The notes under the pieces are model-generated. The model was not told the origin of the DNA, did not search any database, and saw only the letters and a list, made by a program, of their open reading frames with translations. The translations under genes were made by a program, and so were the position numbers. This document shows, piece by piece, positions 43,304 through 52,060 of a stretch of DNA of 64,000 nt. Each line of letters starts with the position of its first letter. The first letter of the stretch is position 1. This DNA is from Amorphoplanes digitatis (lineage in GTDB: Bacteria > Actinomycetota > Actinomycetes > Mycobacteriales > Micromonosporaceae), in the NCBI RefSeq assembly GCF_014205335.1, contig NZ_JACHNH010000001.1, positions 9,012,001-9,076,000 of the forward strand, read 5' to 3'.

Positions 43304-43936
43304 TTACGACGTTCTCATCTTCATGGCCTTATCGAGGGCCTGGTCGAGCACCACGAGGAGAGCATCCCGCACCGATCCCCGAAAGCGGGCGTCAAACTGG
43401 ACAACCGGCACCTCGTCACGCACGGCAAGGGCCCAGCGCACCTCGTCCAGGTTGTAGCCTAGCTGTCCGTTGAAGGTGTTGACGCCGACGACGAACGGCA
43501 GGCCTGCCCGCTCAAAGTAGTCCACCGCGGGATAACAGTCATCAATCCGGGTCGTATCAACCACGACGAGTGCGCCGAGGGCGCCGCGCACCAGGTCGTC
43601 CCACATGAACGCGAAGCGGGTCTGACCGGGCGTGCCGAACAGGTACAGCTTCAGCGTCTGGTCGATCGTGACGCAGCCGAAGTCCATCGCGATGGTGGTC
43701 GTGGTCTTGCCGGCCGCCTGGCCCGGGTGGTCCACGCCGACCCCCGCCATCGTCATCTCGGCCTCGGTGGTCAGCGGCGAGATCTCCGAGATGGCGCCGA
43801 CGGTGGTGGTCTTGCCTACGCCGAAGCCGCCGGCCACGATGATCTTGACTGGCACGGGCGGCTTGGCCCGCCGCGGCGCGTCGGGTACGCGCGCGGAGCC
43901 GAAGGCCCTGTTGTCAGGAAATGGATCGAAGTCCAC
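43304..43936 (-). CDS. Conservon GTPase (CvnD type)
   Basis: The 210-residue product has a Ras-like fold: P-loop GGFGVGKTT (about 36-44), TPGQTRFAF (G3, about 100), and VNTFNGQLGYN with an NxF in place of the usual NKxD of G4. It is the last gene of a Cvn operon, coding for a small GTPase that cycles with the roadblock protein encoded upstream. Start and stop overlap the DUF742 gene by 23 nt. In Streptomyces, conservons act in morphogenesis and metabolism. Confidence 0.9.
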   Translation of the reverse strand: MDFDPFPDNRAFGSARVPDAPRRAKPPVPVKIIVAGGFGVGKTTTVGAISEISPLTTEAEMTMAGVGVDHPGQAAGKTTTTIAMDFGCVTIDQTLKLYLFGTPGQTRFAFMWDDLVRGALGALVVVDTTRIDDCYPAVDYFERAGLPFVVGVNTFNGQLGYNLDEVRWALAVRDEVPVVQFDARFRGSVRDALLVVLDQALDKAMKMRTS

Positions 43937-44396
43937 GGATCACTCGCATGATGGTCTCAGGGTCGGGGAAGTCGCTCTCCAACACGTGAACGTCCAGGTG
44001 CCCGGCGGCCCTCAGGTCGCCGACGAGGATCCGGGTGACGCCGAGGTGCATCCGGAGCCGCGCGGAGATCTCTGCGACCGACAGCGGCTCGTCGCAGAGG
44101 TGCACGATCGCCCGCTGCTCGGGCGAGAGGCGCGCGGTCAGCGCGCCCGGGTGGGTGCTGACCTGGGTCTCCAGGCCGACGTTCGGGTCGAGCCCGTCGA
44201 CGCGGCCGGACGTGATGACGAACGGCCGCAGCGACGTGGTCTGCTCGCCCGGCGGGGGCGCGGGCGCAACGGGCTGGTGCGGCACCGTCGGCAGCGCCGC
44301 CTGGTGCCGTCCGCCGGACCCACCGCTGTGCAGGAACGGCCGGACACCGGGCGCCGCCGGGTGTTCCGGGTCGTCGGGGTCGGCCGAATGCCTCAT
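43914..44396 (-). CDS. Conservon DUF742 protein (CvnC type)
   Basis: The 160-residue product has a Pro/Gly-rich N-terminal part (about 1-50) and a DUF742 winged-helix-like domain (about 55-155; LRPFVITSGRVD, LSVAEISARLRMHLGVTRIL). The family always lies between a roadblock gene and a GTPase gene. It overlaps the roadblock gene by 4 nt (ATGA) and the GTPase gene by 23 nt. Its role in the complex is not known; a DNA- or protein-binding adaptor is inferred. Confidence 0.9.
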   Translation of the reverse strand: MRHSADPDDPEHPAAPGVRPFLHSGGSGGRHQAALPTVPHQPVAPAPPPGEQTTSLRPFVITSGRVDGLDPNVGLETQVSTHPGALTARLSPEQRAIVHLCDEPLSVAEISARLRMHLGVTRILVGDLRAAGHLDVHVLESDFPDPETIMRVIRGLRSIS

Positions 44397-44863
44397 TGCT
44401 GGACGGCGTTCTTCAATTCAGCGATGAGGCGCGGGCTGAGGGCACCGCCGGCGCGGGTGGCGAAGAGCGTCATCTCGTACGCCAGGGTGCCGAGGTTGGC
44501 GGTCCGGTCCGCGATGACGCCGAGGACGGAGCCGGCGCTGATCGCGGTCACGAGCAGGTAGCCGTCCGCCATGTCGATGATGACGCGGTTGAGGCTGCCC
44601 AGCGCGTACCAGCTGGCCGCGCCGCCGGCGAGGCTGGTCAGGCCGGAGACGACCGCCGCGAGGCGCTCGGCGTTGGGCCGGTCCTTGATCGCCGACATCG
44701 CCATCAGCAGGCCGTCGGAGGAGACGGCGATCGCTTCGACGACTCCCGCGGTGCCGGACGTGAACGAGTCCAGCAGCCAGTTGAACGTCTTCGCCTCGGC
44801 GCTCAGCTGTGACTGCGCAAAGTCCTGACCGTTGCCGGTTTCGGTGGAGTAGGGGGAAGTCAT
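44393..44863 (-). CDS. Conservon roadblock/LC7 protein (CvnB type)
   Basis: The 156-residue product is a roadblock/LC7-fold protein: FNWLLDSFTSGTAGVVEAIA, SSDGLLMAMSAIKD, VVSGLTSLAGGAASWYALG and YLLVTAISAGSVLGVIAD. Bacterial roadblock proteins act as GTPase-activating or regulatory partners of small GTPases such as the CvnD encoded two genes on. The start overlaps the kinase stop by 4 nt (ATGA). Confidence 0.9.
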   Translation of the reverse strand: MTSPYSTETGNGQDFAQSQLSAEAKTFNWLLDSFTSGTAGVVEAIAVSSDGLLMAMSAIKDRPNAERLAAVVSGLTSLAGGAASWYALGSLNRVIIDMADGYLLVTAISAGSVLGVIADRTANLGTLAYEMTLFATRAGGALSPRLIAELKNAVQQ

Positions 44864-47613
44864 CGCGGTTGTCCCTCTGGTAGTGGCTGCGTTTCACTCA
44901 TGGCGCGTGCGACGCCGAATTCGAACTGCTCCATCGCGGCCCGGGCGGCTTCCGGGTCGAGCGGCTGCGGCGGGGAAGCCGGTGCCGGGGTCTTCGGGGA
45001 ATCGGTGGCCGGCAGCGTCGCGCCCGGTACCCGCCGGGTCAGCGGCGGATGCCCGGCGGCGGGCGGCGAGGACATGTCCTGCTCGATGACGTCCCACTGC
45101 GCGCGCGACACCCCCGCCTCGAAGGCCTCGAACGCCTCCCGGGCGGCGAGCGCGTCGTCCGAGGTGGGCGTCGGCGCGGCCGTCGGCCTCGGCCCGGCCT
45201 CGATCGGCATCTGGTTGCCGGGCACGCGGCGGCGCAGCGGGCCGGCGGGTGCGGCGTTGCGCGCCTCCGGGGAGTGCGGCTGGGCCGGCTGCTGGTCGGC
45301 GATGGGCTCGAGCCGCTGGTGCGGGAGCTGGATGGCGTCGGAGGCCGTTGACATGATGATCGGTCCCTCCACGACGATGGCAGGCTCGGGCTCGATGAAC
45401 CGGCCCGCCGAGGGGAGTTCCAGCGGCGGGAAGCGCCCGGCGACGGGCGCGCCGGAGATGTACGGTGCCGCCGGCGCCTGGATGGCCGGGCGCGGGGCCG
45501 GCAGCTGCGGCAGGGACCGCGTCGTGCTGCCGTGCGGTGCCGCCTCGAGCGCCGGTGCGGCGGCACGGACCGGCGCGAACGCGTTCCATGACCGGCCGGC
45601 CTGGAGGGTCTTCGTGGCCCGGTTCAGCACGTTGGCGTCGAACGGCTGGGCGCTGCCCGGCACCGACCGGCCCGCCGAGCCGGCGAACAGCGGGCCGAAC
45701 TCGGTGTGCTGGCTCGGCACGGTCGCGTGGATCGGCCCGAGCTGGATGCTCGGCAGCGGCTCGGGGGCCGCCACGAGATGCTCGGGGCTGAGGTCGACCC
45801 AGACGGTGATGCCGCCATCGGGGGTGTCGGCGAGGGTGACCTCGATGCCGTGCCGCCGGGCGAGGCGGCCGACCACGAACAGGCCGAGCACCTCACTGGG
45901 CGCCAGGTCGAGGCGCTCGCGGTGGGTCAGCCGGGAGTTCTCCTCGGCGAGGCGCTCGGGCGTCAGGCCGAGGCCCTGGTCGATGATCGCCAGCCGGGCG
46001 CCGCCGCGCAGCTCGGCGGCGGAGATCCTGACCCGGGTGTGCGGCGGCGAGAACGACGTCGCGTTCTCCATCAGCTCCGCCAGCAGCAGCGTCAGGTCGG
46101 CCAGGACGGCCGGCACGATCACGATCTCCTCGGGCACGTCGAGGTCGACGCGGGTGTAGTCCTCGATCTCGGCGAGGGCCAGCCGGACGACGTCGGAGAG
46201 CGGCATCGGGGCCATGTGGTCGTTCGCACCGACGGCGCCGGAGAGCACGACCAGGCTGGACGCGTTGCGGCGCAGGCGGCTGGAGAGGTGGTCGAGGCGG
46301 TACAGCTCCCGCAGGCGGTCGCTGTCGGTCTCGCGCCGCTCCAGGCTGTCGATCAGGGCGAGCTGGCGGCCGACCAGGTTCTGGGTACGGCGGCCGACGT
46401 GGCCGAACATCTGCGCGACGTTGCGCCGGCCGGCGACCTGCCGCTCCACCAGCTTGGCGGCGGTGTTCTGCACCCGGTCGAAGGCGCGGGCCAGGTCGCC
46501 GATCTCGTCCTGTGCCTGCACGTCGACGGGGTCGAGGCGGATCGGCCGGGCGTGCTCGAGGTCGTCGTCGGCGACCCGCTCGAGCTCGGTCTCCGCGGCG
46601 CGGGCGATCCGGTCGGCGGAGAAGGTCAGGCGGCGCAGCGGCCGGGCGACCGCGCGGGCCATCATCAGCGACAGCGCGACCACGACCAGCAGCAGGAACA
46701 GGGTGCCGCCGCCGACGACGCCGGCGACCCGCAGGGCGCTGTCCCGGCTGTCCTCGACCGCGACGTCGACGTCCGCGGCGACCCGCTTCTCCACGAAGCC
46801 GCCGAGGACGATGACCGAGCGCATCGCCGGGAAGAGCGTCTGCGGGTTCAGCAGCTTGACTGCCGCGTTCGGGTCCGTGGCGGCGGTGACCAGGAACCGG
46901 TTGCCGACCCGGGAGGAGAACGCCTCCAGCGCGCCCAGGTACAGCTTGTACTGGGTGTCGGTGAAGTACGGCTTCGCGCTGCTGATGACCAGCCGCAGCT
47001 GCGCCAGCGTGGTGTAGAAGAGCCCGACCAGGGAGGCGTTCTTGGTCACCGCGGCGGCGGTCAGGTAGGCGATGGCCTGGCTGACCATGTCGTCGGTGCG
47101 CAGGGACTGCTCGAGGGCGTAGATCTGCCCGCCCGTCGAGGTGGTCAGGTCGGCGCTCTTCGACAGCGACAGCGCGTCGAAGAACGGCGTGATCACCGCG
47201 GTGAACTCGGTGACGATCAGGTCGGGCCGGATGGTCCGGTTGATGACGCTGGCCCGGGTGGCGTCCAGCCGGGCCAGGCCGTCGACGGCGTCGAGCAGTT
47301 CCGCGGGTACCGGCTGGTCGAGGCGCTTGAGACCCTGGATGCGATCGGTCGTCTTGGCGCTCTGCACGACCAGCTCCGGCGCCTGGATCAGGCCGAACAG
47401 GTAGCCGACGGAGAGCAGGCGCTCCTCCTGGAGCTCCTGCACCGCCGATCCGACCTGGGTGGCGAACTCGACCTTGTCGGAGATCGACTGCGCGTCGCGG
47501 GCGACGTCGACGCGGTTGACGACGATCGGCACGGCGAGCGCGACGACGCCGATCAGCGGTACGAGGACGAGCAGCGTGAGCTTGCCGAGGATGCGGAACC
47601 TACCGAAGAGCAC
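44860..47613 (-). CDS. Conservon sensor histidine kinase (CvnA type) with NIT-like sensor
   Basis: The 917-residue product has a membrane helix (about 12-34), a NIT-like extracytoplasmic sensor (about 36-300), a second helix (about 303-323) and a HAMP domain. A DHp-like region with LYRLDHLSSRLRRN and a HATPase domain (LLAELMENATSFSPPHTRV, then IIDQGLGL) follow. A long Pro-rich tail closes the protein. In the tail RRVPG appears twice, at about 780 and 860. The phrase AFEAFEAGVSRA at about 828 is echoed as AMEQFEFGVARA at about 894. GTG 47613 has GGGAGCG upstream; the gene overlaps the upstream membrane gene by 14 nt. Confidence 0.9.
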   Translation of the reverse strand: MLFGRFRILGKLTLLVLVPLIGVVALAVPIVVNRVDVARDAQSISDKVEFATQVGSAVQELQEERLLSVGYLFGLIQAPELVVQSAKTTDRIQGLKRLDQPVPAELLDAVDGLARLDATRASVINRTIRPDLIVTEFTAVITPFFDALSLSKSADLTTSTGGQIYALEQSLRTDDMVSQAIAYLTAAAVTKNASLVGLFYTTLAQLRLVISSAKPYFTDTQYKLYLGALEAFSSRVGNRFLVTAATDPNAAVKLLNPQTLFPAMRSVIVLGGFVEKRVAADVDVAVEDSRDSALRVAGVVGGGTLFLLLVVVALSLMMARAVARPLRRLTFSADRIARAAETELERVADDDLEHARPIRLDPVDVQAQDEIGDLARAFDRVQNTAAKLVERQVAGRRNVAQMFGHVGRRTQNLVGRQLALIDSLERRETDSDRLRELYRLDHLSSRLRRNASSLVVLSGAVGANDHMAPMPLSDVVRLALAEIEDYTRVDLDVPEEIVIVPAVLADLTLLLAELMENATSFSPPHTRVRISAAELRGGARLAIIDQGLGLTPERLAEENSRLTHRERLDLAPSEVLGLFVVGRLARRHGIEVTLADTPDGGITVWVDLSPEHLVAAPEPLPSIQLGPIHATVPSQHTEFGPLFAGSAGRSVPGSAQPFDANVLNRATKTLQAGRSWNAFAPVRAAAPALEAAPHGSTTRSLPQLPAPRPAIQAPAAPYISGAPVAGRFPPLELPSAGRFIEPEPAIVVEGPIIMSTASDAIQLPHQRLEPIADQQPAQPHSPEARNAAPAGPLRRRVPGNQMPIEAGPRPTAAPTPTSDDALAAREAFEAFEAGVSRAQWDVIEQDMSSPPAAGHPPLTRRVPGATLPATDSPKTPAPASPPQPLDPEAARAAMEQFEFGVARAMSETQPLPEGQPR

Positions 47614-48697
47614 CGGATCGCTCCCGCCTTGTCGCGTTGTCGTCGTACGCGGGCGCCGTCGCGCCGAGGTCGCGCCCGGCGGAGTCGGTGGCCTCGTCCC
47701 GTGCCCGGCGGCTTCGGCCGGTCAGCGCCGTCACGACCGCGGCGGCGACGAGCAGGACGGCCGCGCCGCCCGCGGCGAGGGCGACCAGCGCCTGCGAGTC
47801 CAGGTCGTCCATCCGGTCGCTGAGCAGCGCCGTCATCTCGCGCGAGACGATGCCGGAGAGGTTACCGAGGGAGACCTGAAGCTGGCTCTGCGCGGTGGCC
47901 ATGGTGGCCGTGTTGGGGATGCCGCCCGGGTTGGCGCCGCGGGTCAGCGACTCCACCCCACGGCGGAACGAGTCCAGCCCGCTGACCAGCTCGCCGCTCA
48001 GGGTGGTGCTGCTGGTGTCGTCGACGGCCGCCTGGAGGTTGTCGGTCAGGCTGTTGACCGTGGAGTTGACGGACTGCACGGCGGCGCCGAACTGCGGTGC
48101 GAGCTGTGCCCGTAGCTGCGGGCTCGCCTCGGCGACCAGCTTGCTGAGGTCGCCCATGCGGCTGACCTGCACGACGGCGGCGGGCAGGTCGACCGCGATG
48201 GCCTGCTGGAGGTGCGAGACGTCGTTGTCGGGGTCGCGGGTCAGCTCGGAGTTGTCGCGCACGGTGTTGTAGAGGGCGAGCGCGAGGTCGGTGACCTCGA
48301 CGTGCGCCTGGAAGACGAGCAGCGGGCTGCTGGTGGTCTTCGGCAGCTTGTCGATCTTGTCGCGCAGGTCGGTCCAGCGTTCCCGTGTGCGCAGGGTCTC
48401 GCCGAGGCGCTGATCCACGGCGGCGACGCCGTTGACGGCGGCGTTCAGTGAGCCCGGCGCGGCCGTGACGCCCGCCAGCGCCGAGGACTGTGCCTCGGCC
48501 AGTGAGCTGACCAGGGGTGCCAGGGCGGCGACGTACTCCACGCCCTGGCGCTCGAGCTCCGTGCTGTCCCGTTGGTCGGCGAGGGTGCCCCAGACTCGTG
48601 CGAAGAGGATCGCCGCCGGGACGAGTATCAGGACCGTCAGAACAGCCGCGAGCGCAGGGCGCAGACGTGTTCGACGGTTGTCCACCGAGACTGACAT
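47600..48697 (-). CDS. Extra membrane sensor-like protein at the head of the conservon
   Basis: The product is about 365 residues: one membrane helix near the start (about 13-33), an extracytoplasmic helical region of about 260 residues (ALAPLVSSLAEAQSSALAGV, LFNTVRDNSEL-like phrases) and a second helix near 300-320, then a short charged tail. It looks like a NIT-type sensor without the kinase half. ATG 48697 is chosen because GGAGGAATTGGCA precedes it; ATG 48715 lies before that Shine-Dalgarno. It overlaps the CvnA gene by 14 nt, so it belongs to the operon. Typical conservons have four genes, so this is a fifth. Confidence 0.7.
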   Translation of the reverse strand: MSVSVDNRRTRLRPALAAVLTVLILVPAAILFARVWGTLADQRDSTELERQGVEYVAALAPLVSSLAEAQSSALAGVTAAPGSLNAAVNGVAAVDQRLGETLRTRERWTDLRDKIDKLPKTTSSPLLVFQAHVEVTDLALALYNTVRDNSELTRDPDNDVSHLQQAIAVDLPAAVVQVSRMGDLSKLVAEASPQLRAQLAPQFGAAVQSVNSTVNSLTDNLQAAVDDTSSTTLSGELVSGLDSFRRGVESLTRGANPGGIPNTATMATAQSQLQVSLGNLSGIVSREMTALLSDRMDDLDSQALVALAAGGAAVLLVAAAVVTALTGRSRRARDEATDSAGRDLGATAPAYDDNATRRERSGALR

Positions 48698-49169
48698 TGC
48701 CAATTCCTCCGCCATGCATCCGCGATAGACCGTTTTGGCGGCTACCCTCCGTAGCCGTGCGGGCGCAACCGATCCGGGTCAATCTATCCGAGAAATATTC
48801 ATGCGACCCCTTTCCAAGGGTCAGAGTTGGCTCGGCTGATCGGGGGATACGCCTACCGGGCGCAATGGTTGTACTACGCGGAGAAAAACGGCCCCCAGCA
48901 GCGGCGGGGCGCGGTGGCTTTGCGCGCGGAGGGGCGATGCTTCCCGTCCGAATCGCGCAACTGCCGGCATGGCCCGAGCGTTCCACAATGGAATAGATCA
49001 AGAGGTCCCGCGGCAGTCACCTTTTGGTAACGAACACATTACGTAGTGCGAGAATCTTGCGGAGAGTGATTGAGCGCACACGCTAACGGTCCCGCGATTT
49101 GGACCATTTCGTGAGAATGCCCGCCCGGCGGAGAGCCGGGCGGGCCGATGCGAGGCGCGAAGCGGGCGC
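48698..49169. other. Intergenic region before the conservon
   Basis: This 472-bp gap holds the inverted repeat at 48740-48756, a TTGACC hexamer on the minus strand at 48777-48782 (possible -35 of the conservon), and GACCC/GGGTC around 48808. No gene is seen. Confidence 0.5.
48740..48756 (-). promoter_or_regulatory. GGCTAC/GTAGCC inverted repeat upstream of the conservon
   Basis: GGCTAC-CCTCC-GTAGCC is a perfect 6-bp inverted repeat about 43 nt before the ATG at 48697. With TTGACC about 20 nt further upstream it could be an operator near the promoter. Confidence 0.4.
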
Positions 49170-50840
49170 TCAGAGCCGGTCGAGCGCCTTACGGAGCGGG
49201 TCCAGGCCCAGCGCGCCGAGGTTGAGCGCGTCGCGGTGGAACGCCTTGAGGTCGAAGTCGGCGCCCTTGCGGGCCCGCGCGTCATCACGGGCCTGCATCC
49301 AGATCCGCTCGCCGACCTTGTAGGACGGGGCCTGCCCGGGCCAGCCGAGGTAACGCTTCCACTCGAAGCGCAGCACCTCCTCGTCCATCCGGGTGTGCGC
49401 CCGCAGGAACTCCCAGCCAAGCTCCGGCGTCCAGCGCTCGCCCGGGTGGAAGCCGAACGGGTTGTCGCGGGGAATCTCCAGCTCCAGGTGCATGCCGATG
49501 TCCACGATCACCCGGCTGGCCCGCAGCGCCTGCGCGTCGAGCATGCCGAGCCGGTCGCCCGGGTCGGCCAGGTAGCCGAGGTCGTCCATGAGCCGCTCGG
49601 CGTACAGGGCCCAGCCCTCGCTGTGCCCGGAACAGAAGCAGAGCAGCCGCTGCCAGCGGTTGAGCAGCTCCGCGCGGTAGATCGTCTGCCCGATCTGGAG
49701 GTGATGGCCCGGCACGCCCTCGTGGTAGACCGTGGTGGCCTCGCGCCAGGTGGAGAACTCCGTCATGCCCTCGGGCACGGCCCACCACATCCGGCCCGGC
49801 CGGCTGAAGTCCTCGCTCGGCGCGGTGTAGTAGATGCCGCCGTCGCTTGTCGGCGCGGTGCAGCACTCGACCGTCAGCACCGGCTCGGGAATGTCGAAGT
49901 GGGTGCCGTTCAGCTCGGACACCGCCTTGTCGGCCAGGGCCTGCATCCAGTCCCGGAAAGCGTCCTTGCCGGCGATGCGGCGGGCCGGGTCGGCGTCGAG
50001 CGCCGCGACCGCCTCGTCGACGCTCGCGCCGGGGCCGACGATCTGCGCCGCGACGACGCGCATCTCGGCCTCGAGCCGGGCCAGCTCCTCGAAGCCCCAC
50101 GCGTAGGTCTCCGCCTGGTCGACCCGCGCGCCGAGGAAGTACTGCGAGGCGCGGTCGTACAGCTCCGGGCCCGCGGCCTGCTTCTCGCGGCCCAGCGGCG
50201 CCAGCTCCGTACGCAGGAACTCGCCGAACTCGGCGGTCGCCGTGGTTGCCGCGGCGGCGTTGCGCCGCAGGTCGGCCGCGAGCGCCCCGTCGGCCTTGAG
50301 CCCGTCGGCGAGCCGGTGGAAGAAGTTGTCGCGGGCCGGATCCGTCCACGCGGCGCACTGCTCGCCGACCTCGACGAGCTGCACGCTCGCGCTGATGTTT
50401 CCCTTGGCGGCCTGCTCGAGCAGCGTGCGCCGGTACTGCTCCAGGGCACGGGGGAAGGCGGCGAGGCGCGCCGAGATGTTGGCGATCGCCTCCTCGCCCT
50501 GTGTCGGCATGAGGTCGAAGACCATGCGCAGCTCGTGCACCGGGCTCGCGATCACGTTGACGCCGCTGGCGACGTCGCCGGCCTCGAGGCGGGCCAGCTC
50601 GAGACCCAGCCGTTCCTGCATGGCGTCCTTGGCGACGTTCTCCGCCTCGGTCTCCGGCTCGATCGGGTCGAGCTCGGCCAGCGTGCGCCGGGTCAGCTCG
50701 GCGTGCGCCTCGAAACCCTCCGGCGAGAGATCGTCGAGTCTGTCGTCGTGGCCGGGCACGCCGATGAAGGTGGCGCCGGACGGATTGAGCGGTGCCCAAT
50801 CGTCGACGTAGCGGTTCGCGAGGTCGTCAATCTGTCCCAC
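49170..50840 (-). CDS. DUF885-family metallopeptidase-like protein
   Basis: The 556-residue product has the DUF885 signature: TVYHEGVPGHHLQIGQ (about 366-381), an HExxxHH-like zinc site, and the distal Glu in CSGHSEGWALYAERLM (about 405). No signal peptide or membrane helix is seen, so it acts in the cytoplasm. Members are thought to be zinc peptidases; substrates are unproven. It ends before the 470-bp gap and precedes the PHP gene on the same strand (38-nt gap). Confidence 0.8.
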   Translation of the reverse strand: MGQIDDLANRYVDDWAPLNPSGATFIGVPGHDDRLDDLSPEGFEAHAELTRRTLAELDPIEPETEAENVAKDAMQERLGLELARLEAGDVASGVNVIASPVHELRMVFDLMPTQGEEAIANISARLAAFPRALEQYRRTLLEQAAKGNISASVQLVEVGEQCAAWTDPARDNFFHRLADGLKADGALAADLRRNAAAATTATAEFGEFLRTELAPLGREKQAAGPELYDRASQYFLGARVDQAETYAWGFEELARLEAEMRVVAAQIVGPGASVDEAVAALDADPARRIAGKDAFRDWMQALADKAVSELNGTHFDIPEPVLTVECCTAPTSDGGIYYTAPSEDFSRPGRMWWAVPEGMTEFSTWREATTVYHEGVPGHHLQIGQTIYRAELLNRWQRLLCFCSGHSEGWALYAERLMDDLGYLADPGDRLGMLDAQALRASRVIVDIGMHLELEIPRDNPFGFHPGERWTPELGWEFLRAHTRMDEEVLRFEWKRYLGWPGQAPSYKVGERIWMQARDDARARKGADFDLKAFHRDALNLGALGLDPLRKALDRL

Positions 50841-50878
50841 GCGCCGACCCTACGGGAACCCGGTGCCGCCACGCCGCC

Positions 50879-51946
50879 CTAATTACCCGGGTCGTGGCCC
50901 GCGGTCCACTCCAGCAGGCGGTCGGCCGGCCAGGAATTCACCACCCGATCCACCGGTACGCCGCAGAGCGCCGCACGCTCGCACCCGTACCGGAGCCAGT
51001 CGAGCTGGCCCGGAGCGTGCGCGTCGGTGTCGATGCTGAACAGGCAGCCGGCCTCGACCGCGACGGTGAGCATCCGCTTCGGCGGATCGAGCCGGTCCGG
51101 CCGCGAATTGATCTCCACGGCCTTGCCGTGCTCGACGCAGGCGCCCAGGACGGCCTTCACGTCGAAGTCGCTGGGCGGCCGGGTCCGCCCGGCCCGGTGA
51201 CCCTTGTCGCCGGCGCCGCTCGCCGCGACCTTGCGGCCGGTGAGGTGGCCGAGGATGTCAAGGTGCGGATTGGCGATCGCGGCCAGCATCCGGCGGGTCA
51301 TCTTCGCCGAGTCGTCGCGCAGGTTGCTGTGCACCGAGCCGACCACCACGTCCAGGCGGGCGAGCAGCTCGTCCTCCTGGTCCAGCGACCCGTCGGCGAG
51401 GATGTCGACCTCGATGCCGGTGAGGATGCGGAAGCCCTCCGGCAGCGCGGCGTTCAGCGCGGCCACGTGGTCGAGCTGCCGGCGCAGGCGCTCGGCGGTC
51501 AGCCCGCGGGCCACGGTGAGCCGCGGCGAGTGATCCGTGAGCACCAGGTACTCGTGGCCGAGCTCGACCGCCGCGAGCGCCATCTCCTCGATCGGCGAGC
51601 CGCCGTCCGACCAGTCCGAGTGCGAGTGGCAGTCGCCGCGCAGCGCCTCCCGCAGCGCCGCGGCCGCGCCTTGCAGGTCGGTGCCCTCGGTGGACTCGAT
51701 GCGCCGCAGGTAGACGGGGACCTCGCCCTGGAACGACTCGGTCACGCAGCGCGCGGTGACCTCGCCGACGCCGGATAGTTCGGCCAGCGTGCCGGCGGCC
51801 ACGCGCTGCTCCAGCTCCGCCGCGGGAAGGGCGGCGACGGCCGCGGCCGCCGACCGGAAGGCCTTGACCCGGTACGTCGCCTCGTTCGCGCGCTCCAGCA
51901 GGAAGGCGATGCGCCGCAGGTCGGCGACCGGATCACGGGATGCCAT
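50879..51946 (-). CDS. PHP-domain phosphoesterase (PolX-like C-terminal half)
   Basis: The 355-residue product has a helix-hairpin-helix-like start (LAELSGVGEVTARCVTESF). The PHP domain follows: DCHSHSDWSDGGSP, VLTDHSPRL, ILTGIEVDIL, VVGSVHS, DILGHLTGR and FSIDTDAHAP give a full set of His/Asp metal ligands. It resembles the C-terminal part of PolX-family polymerases without the polymerase domain. It probably hydrolyses a phosphoester in DNA repair or nucleotide metabolism. ATG 51946 begins the HhH region. Confidence 0.85.
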   Translation of the reverse strand: MASRDPVADLRRIAFLLERANEATYRVKAFRSAAAAVAALPAAELEQRVAAGTLAELSGVGEVTARCVTESFQGEVPVYLRRIESTEGTDLQGAAAALREALRGDCHSHSDWSDGGSPIEEMALAAVELGHEYLVLTDHSPRLTVARGLTAERLRRQLDHVAALNAALPEGFRILTGIEVDILADGSLDQEDELLARLDVVVGSVHSNLRDDSAKMTRRMLAAIANPHLDILGHLTGRKVAASGAGDKGHRAGRTRPPSDFDVKAVLGACVEHGKAVEINSRPDRLDPPKRMLTVAVEAGCLFSIDTDAHAPGQLDWLRYGCERAALCGVPVDRVVNSWPADRLLEWTAGHDPGN

Positions 51947-52060
51947 GCCGCCCAGAGTAGAGCGGCGGGCCGGCGCGGACGGGGTTGCCGGGGTGAATCT
52001 TGATCGGTATCTTCCCTGCCCTGTCCGGTCCGCCGGGCGTTGCCACGGGGAGGAAACGTC

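Noticed and set aside
45706..47823. A plus-strand open frame opposite the CvnA gene
   Set aside because: No motif, no start signal, and the minus strand carries a full histidine kinase.
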